From JBCCMB01 sp039026555 (lineage in GTDB: Bacteria > Pseudomonadota > Alphaproteobacteria > Caulobacterales > Hyphomonadaceae), in assembly GCA_039026555.1 (NCBI GenBank), contig JBCCMB010000087.1, positions 1 to 11,559 on the forward strand: a stretch of DNA of 11,559 nucleotides. The letters are read 5' to 3'. Below, piece after piece: positions 1 to 7,399 of this stretch; position 1 is the stretch's first letter, and every line of letters begins with the position of its first letter. The translations under genes and the position numbers were made by a program. The notes under the pieces were generated by a model. The model saw nothing but the letters and a program-made list of their open reading frames with translations. It was not told the origin of the DNA and did not search any database.

Positions 1-116
1 GCCGAGCTAACACTAGAAATTACGCGATCTCGAAACGTCGGCGGCGGCGCCGCGCCTGCGGCGAGCGACAAATCCATCGCTGTCGCAGACGTAATTTCGT
101 AGAATCGCTCGTCCAT
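1..116 (-). CDS. lpxD: UDP-3-O-acylglucosamine N-acyltransferase LpxD, N-terminal fragment (gene runs off the left edge)
   Basis: Only the first 38 codons are inside the window. The reading frame opens with an ATG at 114-116, and the peptide begins MDERFYEI, which resembles the usual LpxD N-terminus (M-D-x-R-F-F/Y-E) of the uridine-binding domain. A purine-rich AGGCAGGA (127-134) lies 10 nt upstream as a ribosome binding site. LpxD adds the N-linked 3-hydroxyacyl chain to UDP-3-O-acylglucosamine in the third step of lipid A synthesis, in the cytoplasm. The start is 18 nt after the skp stop codon, matching the common bamA-skp-lpxD-fabZ-lpxA order. The call rests on the short N-terminal match plus gene order. 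The left-handed beta-helix and catalytic His lie outside the window. Confidence 0.75.
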   Translation of the reverse strand, partial: MDERFYEITSATAMDLSLAAGAAPPPTFRDRVISSVSS

Positions 117-134
117 CTTCGAACGGTCCTGCCT

Positions 135-719
135 CTATTGAGGCGCAGGCTGCTGCGGCAAAACAGCCTTCACGACTTCGATGGTTGGGGTTGTGGCGTC
201 GATACGCGCAATCACCTCAATCGTCACATCTACCGACTTATCCGAATACACCACTGAGCTGCGGTCTAGTACAACGTCCGCGCCGCGATCCGTTACAACT
301 TGCGTCAGCGCAGGCCCCAAAGCCTCGAAGAATTTTCCCCAAGCTTGGCGGCGTGTTTGCTCAAGCTCAACAGCGCTTCGTTGGCGCTTCACTTCAAAGT
401 CTTGCGCGCGCTTTGAAAAGCTCTCGATCCGCGTGACCAATTGTTGGTTTTGCGCCAGCGCTTCGCGGGTCAAAGTTGACGTTTGCGCGTTCAAGGATTG
501 CTGCTCGGTGGAGAGCGCGTCGGCGACGGGCTGCAGTTCGGTCGCCATGGTGTCGCCAATCGCTTTGAGCTTGGCGGCGATGTCTTTACCGGCGCGGCTA
601 TCACGCATGATTTGCGCTTGGTCGATTACGACGACCTTGTTCTGCGCAGCGGCCGTCTGGCCGACAAATGCGGCGAAAACCGTCGCGCATACGACGAAAG
701 CGAGTTTACGAGTAAGCAT
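135..719 (-). CDS. skp: Periplasmic chaperone Skp / OmpH family protein
   Basis: This is a 194-residue periplasmic chaperone of the OmpH/Skp family, which holds unfolded outer-membrane proteins on the way to BamA. Residues 1-25 form a classic Sec signal peptide: MLTRK, a hydrophobic stretch, then AAA before Q26. Mature residues 27-40 contain the VVVIDQAQIM strand, and residues 45-120 are a Gln/Glu/Arg-rich coiled coil that would form the tentacle. The C-terminal part has VLDRSSVVYSDKS and a VTIEVIARID strand, both typical of alphaproteobacterial OmpH. An in-frame ATG nine codons upstream (744-746) exists. I prefer 719 because it has CAGGA 10 nt upstream and gives a clean signal peptide, whereas the longer start puts extra residues before the positive N-region and has no clear ribosome binding site. 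It follows bamA by 41 nt and precedes lpxD by 18 nt. Confidence 0.9.
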   Translation of the reverse strand: MLTRKLAFVVCATVFAAFVGQTAAAQNKVVVIDQAQIMRDSRAGKDIAAKLKAIGDTMATELQPVADALSTEQQSLNAQTSTLTREALAQNQQLVTRIESFSKRAQDFEVKRQRSAVELEQTRRQAWGKFFEALGPALTQVVTDRGADVVLDRSSVVYSDKSVDVTIEVIARIDATTPTIEVVKAVLPQQPAPQ

Positions 720-729
720 GAGGAATTTG

Positions 730-733
730 TCCT
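730..733 (-). promoter_or_regulatory. Ribosome binding site deciding the skp start
   Basis: The minus strand reads CAGGAC here, with AGGA 10 nt before the ATG at 719. It supports the shorter skp start, which begins directly at the signal peptide, over the ATG at 746. Confidence 0.5.
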
Positions 734-760
734 GAATTTTCGGCATTCTGTCCGAAAGGG

Positions 761-3298
761 CTAGAACTGAGTGTTGGTGCTGAAACGGAAGCTTTCCGTA
801 CGATCATAGTCTTCCTTCGCCAAGACTTCGGAGAAGTCGAAACGAATGGGACCGAAGGGCGAATCCCAAAAGATGCTAACGCCCACGCTCGCGCGGAGGC
901 TGGCGCTATCATCCACGCGAAACGACTGGAATTCTGTGTTCGCGCTTCTATTTCGATCCACGTCGTCAAGCAAGCCGACAGTGCCGAACTCCGAAAAAAG
1001 CGCCCCGCCGATCCCGAATTCCTCAGGAGCATAGGGCACGGGGAAGGACAATTCCAAGGCCCCAATTGCATATGCTTTGCCGCCGAGCGCATTGCCCGAC
1101 GTGATATTGACGATCTGCTCGCCGTTTTCATCCAGAACGGGCGTCAGCACTCCGTCGTTGTTAGCGTCTTCGGTCAGCACAGTCGTGATCACTTCACGCG
1201 GACCCAAACCCGCTACGTCAAAACCTCGGAACGAATTGCCGCCCTTAAAGAAGCGGTTGTTCACGCGGACATTGTCGCCGTTCCAACCTTCAATAAAGCC
1301 GGCGTCCAAGCTCGCGCTCGCCGTCCATCCAGGCAAAATACCGCGATAGAAAGACCCGCGGAACTCATTACGCAGATAATTCACATCGCCGCCAGCGCCC
1401 GCGACTTCTTGGCTGAAGGTCGCCCGGTACCCGCGTGTCGGCGTTATGGGGTCGTTGCGCCGGTCTCGCGACAACGAATAGCCGACAGCTGAGGTCAGCT
1501 GCACGCCGAGCTGATCACACAAGGAGGAACGGAAGAAAATGGGCTCGTCGCCAATCCCGTCCCCATCGCCATCACCGATCCCGTCGCCGTCGACATCGAT
1601 ACTGTCGCCAATGCCGTCGCCATCTGTATCAATGCCGCAATTCACCTCGGGATTGCTGACCTGCACATCATCTTGGCGCAGCCGATAATTCAATCCCAAA
1701 CTGGTCCGCTCGCCGATTGGGAAATTGAGACGCAAGCCTGCGCCCAGAGATTGGTTTTCAAACCCCGCCTCGTCCAAAAAATCAGCTTGGGTGGCGTAAA
1801 GATCGACGCCGGCTGCAAGGTTTCGGTCTTGGAAACGCGGCTCTGTAAAGCGGAATTCTAGATCTTGCTGACGCGACGTCGTCTGGATTCGCGCGCTCAG
1901 GAATTGTCCGCGACCCCTTAAGTTTCTCTGCGACGCGCTGAGAGAAAATAGGAATGCGTCCGCAGACGAAAAACCTGCAGAAAAGGCGAGTTCGCCCGTC
2001 GCCGTCTCTTCGACATTCACATTCACAACGGTTCGGTCCGCCGTGGATCCGGGGGCCTCGGTAATCTCCACTTCTTTGAAGAAGCCAAGAGATCGGATGC
2101 GGTTACGCGATTGATCCAGCAAGATGCGATTGAACGCGTCGCCTTCGGCGATACGAATTTCGCGGCGAATAACGCGATCCAGGGTCTGCGTATTGCCGGT
2201 GATATCTATGCGTTCGATATAGACGCGTGGACCTTCATCCACCACAAAGGTGATGTCGACCGTGCGGGTCTCAGGATTGGTTTCGACGCGCGGACGTACG
2301 TCCACCGACGCATAGCCGGCCGAGCCGGCCGCAAACGTAATGGCGTCGATCGCCGTTTCGATTTGATCCGATCGATAGAGCGTGCCCTGGCGGATTGGAA
2401 GGATCCGGGTCAGCGCATCGCTGGAGAGTTTTTCCAGCGCCGTTTCGACCTTCACCTCGCCATAATCGTATTTCACCCCCTCATCGATCGTGAAGGTGAT
2501 GTAGAAATCTTCTTGATCGGGCGTCAGCTCCGCCACCGACGAGGTGACCCGGAAATCGGCATAGCCTTCATTCGTGTAGAATTGCCGCAGCAATTCGCGG
2601 TCGAACTCCAGCCGGTCCGGATCGTAATTGTCGTTTGATTCAAAAAAGCGCCACCACCGCGATTGACGCGTCACAACTTCGGATCTGAGGCGTCGATCTG
2701 AAAATTCCTCATTGCCCAGGAAGTTGATCGAGCGCACGCCCGTCGTTGGCCCCTCGGAGATCTCGAAGATCAGGTCCACGCGGTTCTGAGCGAGGGGTTT
2801 GTATTGCGGGTTCACCGATGCTGCGAAGCGCCCGGACCGCCGATAGACTTCCAATATACGCTGCACATCTTGTTGAACCCGAGCTTGGGTGAAGATCGAC
2901 CGCGGCTCCGCTTCGGTTTCCTCCAGCAGGCGTTCTTCGCCAACCGCGTCATTCCCTTCAAAAATAACGCGGTTGATGATCGGATTTTCGATTACGCGAA
3001 CAACGAGATCATTGCTTTCACGTTCAATGAGCACGTCTGCGAACAGGCCCGTTGCGAAAAGCGTCTTCAACGACAAATCGATGCGCTCGGGATCAAATGC
3101 GTCGCCAGGCTCAACCAGCATGTAGGATTGTACAGTGCGCGCTTCGATGCGTTGATTTCCGTCGACGCGAATCCGAGAGATTACGCCGGACGTCGCCTCC
3201 TGAGCTGCGGCTTGTCCAGCGCCAATGGCGTCTGTCGCGACCGCGAACGCACCTGCAGACGTCGTCAGCGCAAGGGCGCCCGCGAACAAAGACCGCAT
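761..3298 (-). CDS. bamA: Outer membrane protein assembly factor BamA (Omp85)
   Basis: This is the 845-residue Omp85 core of the BAM complex, which folds beta-barrel proteins into the outer membrane. Residues 1-32 are a signal peptide ending AAA-Q. Five POTRA domains follow at about 37-106, 107-184, 185-275, 276-357 and 358-435, each recognisable by its G-N or IxFxGN-like first strand and closing E-GP/DEG motif. The barrel runs from about 436 to 845. It has the loop-6 FRGF motif at 690-693 (Arg691) and ends in a terminal Phe with an aromatic beta-signal. Start: a TTG at 3304 is possible, but it directly abuts AGAGGA (3305-3310), while ATG 3298 sits 6 nt from it, so ATG is preferred. Two extracellular-loop inserts are unusual. 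One is an Asp/Gly calcium-binding-like repeat between the protein's only two cysteines (554 and 594). The other is an EF-loop-like DANNDG segment (711-716) after FRGF. Only the functions of these inserts are uncertain. Confidence 0.97.
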   Translation of the reverse strand: MRSLFAGALALTTSAGAFAVATDAIGAGQAAAQEATSGVISRIRVDGNQRIEARTVQSYMLVEPGDAFDPERIDLSLKTLFATGLFADVLIERESNDLVVRVIENPIINRVIFEGNDAVGEERLLEETEAEPRSIFTQARVQQDVQRILEVYRRSGRFAASVNPQYKPLAQNRVDLIFEISEGPTTGVRSINFLGNEEFSDRRLRSEVVTRQSRWWRFFESNDNYDPDRLEFDRELLRQFYTNEGYADFRVTSSVAELTPDQEDFYITFTIDEGVKYDYGEVKVETALEKLSSDALTRILPIRQGTLYRSDQIETAIDAITFAAGSAGYASVDVRPRVETNPETRTVDITFVVDEGPRVYIERIDITGNTQTLDRVIRREIRIAEGDAFNRILLDQSRNRIRSLGFFKEVEITEAPGSTADRTVVNVNVEETATGELAFSAGFSSADAFLFSLSASQRNLRGRGQFLSARIQTTSRQQDLEFRFTEPRFQDRNLAAGVDLYATQADFLDEAGFENQSLGAGLRLNFPIGERTSLGLNYRLRQDDVQVSNPEVNCGIDTDGDGIGDSIDVDGDGIGDGDGDGIGDEPIFFRSSLCDQLGVQLTSAVGYSLSRDRRNDPITPTRGYRATFSQEVAGAGGDVNYLRNEFRGSFYRGILPGWTASASLDAGFIEGWNGDNVRVNNRFFKGGNSFRGFDVAGLGPREVITTVLTEDANNDGVLTPVLDENGEQIVNITSGNALGGKAYAIGALELSFPVPYAPEEFGIGGALFSEFGTVGLLDDVDRNRSANTEFQSFRVDDSASLRASVGVSIFWDSPFGPIRFDFSEVLAKEDYDRTESFRFSTNTQF
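1517..1639 (-). repeat. Asp/Gly-rich calcium-binding-like repeat in a BamA surface loop, flanked by two cysteines
   Basis: Within bamA, residues 554-594 hold three copies of a DGDGIGD core (559-565, 570-576 and 578-584). The first two are 11 residues apart and the third follows 8 residues later. Cys554 and Cys594 close the segment and are the only cysteines in the whole predicted protein. The pattern D-x-D-G-D-G-I-G-D resembles thrombospondin type 3 repeats. The copies use different synonymous codons (for example ATT GGC GAC against ATC GGT GAT), so the repeat is not a recent exact duplication. Position in the barrel, between two predicted strands (QDDVQVSN before, VQLTSAVGYSL after), suggests an extracellular loop. 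Confidence 0.8.
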
Positions 3299-3304
3299 AC
3301 TCAA

Positions 3305-3310
3305 TCCTCT
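3305..3310 (-). promoter_or_regulatory. Ribosome binding site deciding the bamA start
   Basis: AGAGGA on the minus strand lies 6 nt before ATG 3298 and 0 nt before TTG 3304. Normal spacing therefore favours the ATG and an 845-residue protein. Confidence 0.6.
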
Positions 3311-3313
3311 TCC

Positions 3314-3325
3314 CGTCCCGGGACG
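3314..3325. repeat. 12-bp perfect palindrome just upstream of the bamA ribosome binding site
   Basis: CGTCCCGGGACG is self-complementary over 12 bp. It lies in the 48-nt rseP-bamA gap, three bases from the AGAGGA ribosome binding site. As RNA it could form a 4-bp stem with a CCGG loop. No function is assigned. Confidence 0.5.
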
Positions 3326-3337
3326 CCCCGACCGCCC

Positions 3338-3356
3338 GTTGTCGTCTTAAGACAAC
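3338..3356. repeat. Inverted repeat spanning the rseP stop codon
   Basis: Six-base arms GTTGTC (3338-3343) and GACAAC (3351-3356) enclose 7 nt that include the rseP TAA stop (3347-3349). No T-run follows on the minus strand, so this is not an intrinsic terminator. It may be a weak mRNA hairpin between rseP and bamA. Confidence 0.45.
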
Positions 3357-4519
3357 AACCCGCTGAAAACCTCAAGCACGCCGATGCGTTTTAGATCATT
3401 CCAAGTTACGGCCAATGCAAAGCACGCCAAAGACGCCAAACCAAGGGACAAGCCGACTCTTTGAACAATTTCAGGGACTTGCCGCTTTGTGATCATCTCC
3501 GCGACACACGCAACAACGTGGCCGCCGTCAAGCACTGGAATCGGCAGTAGATTGAAATATCCCACCCCTACGGAGAACATTGCAGCCAACGTTATCAAAG
3601 CGATCGTCGTCCCAGACAATCGATCAAAAAACCCAGCTTCCGGTTGCTTCATATGCGCATCGGTCACTTTGTCGGAAATATCGAAAATTCCGACAGGGCC
3701 GCGTAATTGATCCATGGGCTCCTTGAACGTGGCGATGCGGATTAAAACCTTGGTCGTCAGCGCGATCATGTCACCCGTAAACACAACGCCATGAGCCATG
3801 GCGTCGATCGGCCCGACACGTTGAATGGTCGTCCCAGACATGCGTAAACCAATCCGACCGATCTGCTCCGTCGTGCCCAGCATCTCGTTTGTGACGCGCT
3901 CGCGTTCCGGCGTTGCGGTCAATGTCACGATCTCCCCAGCCCGCCGTACTTCGTAAACGACGTCTTCACCTGCGCTGAATTGCGTCGCGGTCATCACGTC
4001 GGTCGGCGTTTTCACCGCCCGCCCGCCAGCACTGACGATTTCGTCGCCGGCCACAAAGCCCGCACGCTCGGACGGCGTGCCTTCAAAAACCTCCACAACG
4101 CGCACTTGCGTCGGCGCCGGCACGCCCTGGAACATGGCCAGCCCGGCGAAAACTATCGCGGCAAATACGAAGTTTGCAGCAGGGCCGCCCAAGGCGATGA
4201 CGGCGCGCTGCCAGGCGGTCAATTCAGAATACGGCTTACCGACGGGGCCTTGTTCAACAACGCCCACATCTCCCGCCGTTTGCGGTTCTCCGACAAACTT
4301 CACAAAACCGCCGATCGGCAGCCAATTCAGCCGCCAACGCGTCCCTCTGCTGTCTGTCCGTTCAAACACCGACCGGCCGAAGCCAACGGCGAAACTCTCA
4401 GCAGCGGCTCCAAAAAAACGGCCCGCTGCGTAATGGCCCAATTCATGGACCGTCACCACCACGCCGATGAGCAAGAAAAATGGGATGATCGAGCCGACGC
4501 CCGAAAAAACTGCATCCAT
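3347..4519 (-). CDS. rseP: Site-2 intramembrane zinc metalloprotease RseP / MmpA (M50)
   Basis: This 390-residue polytopic inner-membrane protease cuts single-pass substrates within the membrane. In gamma-proteobacteria it cleaves the anti-sigma factor RseA after DegS; the Caulobacter homologue MmpA processes PodJ. The zinc-binding HELGH (His25, Glu26, His29) sits in the first membrane helix. The third ligand is Asp331 in the late NLLPIPVLDGG motif (323-333). The conserved LPIGGFVK follows the first helix, at about residues 67-74. Only one PDZ domain is evident, at about 125-205, between the second membrane segment (about 105-122) and the central segment. E. coli RseP has about 450 residues and two PDZ domains, so this is the shorter form. 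AGAGG lies 11 nt before the ATG. The gene follows dxr by 65 nt and precedes bamA by 48 nt, placing an envelope-stress protease next to the outer-membrane assembly factor. Confidence 0.95.
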   Translation of the reverse strand: MDAVFSGVGSIIPFFLLIGVVVTVHELGHYAAGRFFGAAAESFAVGFGRSVFERTDSRGTRWRLNWLPIGGFVKFVGEPQTAGDVGVVEQGPVGKPYSELTAWQRAVIALGGPAANFVFAAIVFAGLAMFQGVPAPTQVRVVEVFEGTPSERAGFVAGDEIVSAGGRAVKTPTDVMTATQFSAGEDVVYEVRRAGEIVTLTATPERERVTNEMLGTTEQIGRIGLRMSGTTIQRVGPIDAMAHGVVFTGDMIALTTKVLIRIATFKEPMDQLRGPVGIFDISDKVTDAHMKQPEAGFFDRLSGTTIALITLAAMFSVGVGYFNLLPIPVLDGGHVVACVAEMITKRQVPEIVQRVGLSLGLASLACFALAVTWNDLKRIGVLEVFSGLLS

Positions 4520-4584
4520 ATCGTCAGCCGCCTCTACTCTTCCACGCGCTCGCTCATCCGCCGCTTATCTTAACGGCGCCGCTT

Positions 4585-5763
4585 CTAGGCCGCCTGCTGA
4601 AGCAAGCTTCGCGCAGCGTCCCGCGCACGTCTGTCCAGGTCGAACACCTGCTCAAAACTCTCCGGATCCGTAATGTCGCCGCGTTCGCCCGCGCCAAACT
4701 GATCCAATACGTCCTGCACCATTCCAGCAATCGCCAAGAAGCCGATATGTTTCTGCAAGAACGCGTCCACAGCAACCTCGTTCGCTGCATTTAGCACCGC
4801 CGGCCCCCATGGGCCCGCCTCGACCGCCCTGCGCGCCAGTTTTAGCGCGGGGAACCGGTCTTCATCAGGATCTTCGAAGTCTAACCGAGCGATTTTGGCC
4901 AGATCTAGGCGCTCAACACCCGGGAGACGCATTCTTTTGGGCCACGCCAACGCATATGAAATAGGCGTACGCATATCTGGGGCGCCCAATTGCGCTAAAA
5001 CCGACCCGTCATCATAGGAAACGAGGCTGTGGATGATCGATTGCGGATGCACCAACACATCAATGCGGTCAGCCGGCGTCTCGAACAAGTAAACGGCTTC
5101 GATCAGCTCCAGGCCTTTGTTCATCATCGTTGCGCTGTCGACCGAGATCTTGGCGCCCATCGACCAATTGGGATGTGCGCAAGCTTGCTCCGGCGTCGCC
5201 GCCGCCATCTGCGCCATGGAAGCACTCAAAAATGGACCACCCGAGGCGGTCAGCACCAGTTTTTCTACTCGCTCGGGTCGATCCATGACCTGGAAAATCG
5301 CGCTATGCTCTGAATCGATCGGCAGCAATTGCGCGCCGGATGCACGCGCCTCCTCGATCATCAGAGGACCGGAGCAGACAAGGCTTTCCTTATTCGCCAA
5401 GGCGACCGTGGCGCCGCGCTTTACCGCCGCTAGCGTGGCGTTAAGCCCCGCAGCGCCGACAATCGCGCTAACCACGCGATCTGCATCTTGCGCAGCCGCG
5501 TCGCATATCGCTTCCGGCCCCGCCGCCGCCGCCACATCGCTGCCTGACAACGCGTCTTTTAGGTCTTCATACCTTTCAGGGTCTGCGATGACCGCGGTTT
5601 CAGCACGGGCGTAGACAGCCGCCTCGGCAAGCGCTTGAACGTTCTGGTTCGCCGTCACCGCGGCGACCTTGTACGTTTCAGGTTCTGACGCCACGACGTC
5701 GAGCGCCGATTGGCCGACGGAGCCGGTCGCCCCTAAAATCGAAACACGAATCTGATCGCTCAT
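4585..5763 (-). CDS. dxr: 1-deoxy-D-xylulose 5-phosphate reductoisomerase (DXR / IspC)
   Basis: This 392-residue cytoplasmic enzyme converts DXP to 2-C-methyl-D-erythritol 4-phosphate with NADPH and a divalent metal, the first committed step of the MEP isoprenoid pathway. The NADPH-binding GATGSVGQ is at 11-18. LANKESLVCSG is at 122-132, and metal ligands Asp150 and Glu152 lie in LPIDSEHSAIFQ. TASGGPF is at 172-178, the catalytic loop KISVDSATMMNKGLE is at 205-219 with Glu219 as third metal ligand, and HPQSIIHSLV is at 239-248. All key residues are present. The frame stays open to 6045, but the real start is the ATG at 5763: it puts the Rossmann motif at residue 11 and has GGCAGGG upstream, and the extension only overlaps cdsA. 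It starts 5 nt after cdsA stops. Its product supplies IPP for the polyprenyl chain made by UppS. Confidence 0.97.
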   Translation of the reverse strand: MSDQIRVSILGATGSVGQSALDVVASEPETYKVAAVTANQNVQALAEAAVYARAETAVIADPERYEDLKDALSGSDVAAAAGPEAICDAAAQDADRVVSAIVGAAGLNATLAAVKRGATVALANKESLVCSGPLMIEEARASGAQLLPIDSEHSAIFQVMDRPERVEKLVLTASGGPFLSASMAQMAAATPEQACAHPNWSMGAKISVDSATMMNKGLELIEAVYLFETPADRIDVLVHPQSIIHSLVSYDDGSVLAQLGAPDMRTPISYALAWPKRMRLPGVERLDLAKIARLDFEDPDEDRFPALKLARRAVEAGPWGPAVLNAANEVAVDAFLQKHIGFLAIAGMVQDVLDQFGAGERGDITDPESFEQVFDLDRRARDAARSLLQQAA

Positions 5764-5768
5764 GCGCG

Positions 5769-6650
5769 CTACCCTGCCCCTATATGCGCCGTCAGACCAG
5801 GGGCGAAGGTCAGCACGCCTGCCGCGAACAGGCTCGCCGCCATCAGCCCATCTAGGCGGTCTAGCATTCCGCCATGGCCTGGGATCACGCCGGACGCGTC
5901 TTTGACGCCAAAATGACGCTTGAACACGGATTCCAATAAATCGCCCGCCTGCGATACAATCGAGATGGCGAGCCCAGCAGCGATCCATGCGAGCAAGCCA
6001 CCCCCAAGTAAACGCCCACATGCGACTGCGACGAGCCCAGCGCACAAAAGCCCACCTAACGCCCCGGCCCAGGTCTTATTGGGACTGCCCCATGGCGCCA
6101 AACGCGGTCCGCCAAAGCCTCGACCGGCCAAATACGCGCCGATATCAGTTACAAACACCAACGCCAGCACGCATATTAGGATTTCCTGTCCCTCCGGGGC
6201 GCTTTCTCGGATCCAAACGAAAGCGGCGAAAGGGAATGTCAGATAAAAACCGCCAAAAGCGATAGACGCCGGAAAACGACGCGCCGCCGCCGCAGCGCCC
6301 CCCGCCAGCAAGGCCGTTAAGACCGCGATAATCCCGACGGCGCCCGGAGCCTGCGCATTCGCTACCGCGCCGACCGCTCCAGCGCACAACACGCCCGCCA
6401 CGACCGGGCGTAAGATGCGATGCTCAGGTCCCATAGCCATCCGGGTCCATTCCAGCGCAGCGATTAAAGCGCATGCGGTCGTCGCCCAAAAAAGAACGTC
6501 CCCACCGGCATAGACGGCCCACAAGCCCGCGGGCGCCATCACGGCGGCGGCGGCGGCGCGAATTAAAAAGTTCCGGTCCGCCTTCGGCGCATCATCGCTT
6601 GGCCGCGTCAAACTCGGCTCCGTCTTTGCGAGAGTCTCGCGGCGTTCCAA
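5769..6650 (-). CDS. cdsA: Phosphatidate cytidylyltransferase (CDP-diglyceride synthase)
   Basis: This 293-residue multi-pass inner-membrane enzyme makes CDP-diacylglycerol from phosphatidic acid and CTP, the branch point for all bacterial phospholipids. Several hydrophobic segments cover residues 30-235. TDIGAYLAGRGFG is at 168-180 and SPNKTWAG at 189-196. The family signature SVFKRHFGVKD and PGHGGMLDRLDG covers 241-268, with the acidic QAGDLLE just before it. The start is uncertain. The first in-frame start is TTG at 6650, 2 nt after the uppS stop, but a second TTG at 6611 (codon 14) has GGAG 6 nt upstream and is a real alternative. The first 26 residues are polar and poorly conserved, so they do not settle the question. 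The gene sits between uppS and dxr with almost no spacing, suggesting translational coupling. Confidence 0.95.
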   Translation of the reverse strand: MERRETLAKTEPSLTRPSDDAPKADRNFLIRAAAAAVMAPAGLWAVYAGGDVLFWATTACALIAALEWTRMAMGPEHRILRPVVAGVLCAGAVGAVANAQAPGAVGIIAVLTALLAGGAAAAARRFPASIAFGGFYLTFPFAAFVWIRESAPEGQEILICVLALVFVTDIGAYLAGRGFGGPRLAPWGSPNKTWAGALGGLLCAGLVAVACGRLLGGGLLAWIAAGLAISIVSQAGDLLESVFKRHFGVKDASGVIPGHGGMLDRLDGLMAASLFAAGVLTFAPGLTAHIGAG

Positions 6651-6652
6651 GA

Positions 6653-7399
6653 TTAAGCACCGCCATAGCGGCGGTCGCGCCGGCGAAACGCGTCGATAGC
6701 TTGTTCCAAATGCGCCTGGCTAAAATCTGGCCACCAGACATCCATGAACATCAATTCTGAATACGCCGCCCCCCACAACAAAAAATTGCTGATACGAAGT
6801 TCGCCGCTTGTCCGCAACACCAGGTCCGGGTCGGGTAAATCCGCCGTCCACATAAAGCGGCCGAGAGCGTCTTCAGTCACATCTTCCGGCGACATCTTCC
6901 CCTCTGCGACCGCTTGCGCCACACCGCGCGCCGCCTCGACGATTTCACCCCGTCCGCCATAGTTGAAGGCGATGTTCAAATTGAATGACGTGTTGTGTTT
7001 CGACTGCGTCTCAGCGTCGTTGATTAATGTGACAATGTCGTCGCTTAAACCTTCGCGCGCGCCGAGCACTCGAATACGAACGCCTTCCTGCACGAGGCGC
7101 TTCAGATCGCGCTTCACATAGAGCCTTAACAAGTCAAACAGCGCCGCCACCTCAGCTGGCGGACGCCGCCAATTTTCCGTTGAGAAGGAAAACACGGTGA
7201 GATGGTCAAGATTGAGATCCCGGCACGCTTCCACCGTTCGCCGTAAGGCCTCAACGCCCTCGCGATGACCCGCCGCGCGCGGCAAACCCCGCGCCGCCGC
7301 CCACCGCCCGTTTCCGTCCATTATAACCGCCACATGACGCGGCGGCGGACCTAACGGAGCGATGCCCGCCTCAGATGGATAGGCGCCCGGCTTCGTCAA
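6653..7399 (-). CDS. uppS: Undecaprenyl diphosphate synthase (cis-prenyltransferase)
   Basis: This 248-residue enzyme condenses eight IPP units onto farnesyl diphosphate in cis to make the C55 lipid carrier for peptidoglycan and other surface polymers. The diphosphate-binding VAVIMDGNGRW is at 23-33 with catalytic Asp28. SFSTENWRRP is at 71-80, NYGGRGEI at 146-153 and RTSGELRISNF at 196-206; WWPDF follows at 222-226. Length is normal for the family. The start is a TTG whose last two bases overlap the frr stop (TTGA, 7396-7399), the TTG version of the common ATGA overlap. No other start lies before the conserved core, and no strong ribosome binding site precedes it, so translation probably depends on ribosomes finishing frr. 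Confidence 0.96.
   Translation of the reverse strand: MTKPGAYPSEAGIAPLGPPPRHVAVIMDGNGRWAAARGLPRAAGHREGVEALRRTVEACRDLNLDHLTVFSFSTENWRRPPAEVAALFDLLRLYVKRDLKRLVQEGVRIRVLGAREGLSDDIVTLINDAETQSKHNTSFNLNIAFNYGGRGEIVEAARGVAQAVAEGKMSPEDVTEDALGRFMWTADLPDPDLVLRTSGELRISNFLLWGAAYSELMFMDVWWPDFSQAHLEQAIDAFRRRDRRYGGA

Noticed and set aside
1517..1639. CRISPR-like or mobile repeat in bamA
   Set aside because: The repeats are in-frame, differ at synonymous sites and encode a regular Asp/Gly motif; there are no spacers, and the reading frame is intact.
2111..2638. 175-codon open frame on the plus strand inside bamA
   Set aside because: It is antisense to the POTRA-coding region, whose protein matches BamA throughout; such long antisense frames are expected in GC-rich coding sequence.
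3980..4573. 197-codon open frame on the plus strand inside rseP
   Set aside because: It is antisense to a well-supported M50 protease and its translation is Arg/His-rich with no recognisable domain.
5764..6045. Upstream extension of the dxr reading frame
   Set aside because: It overlaps the conserved CDP-diglyceride synthase signature in another frame, and it would put the NADPH-binding motif over 100 residues from the start.
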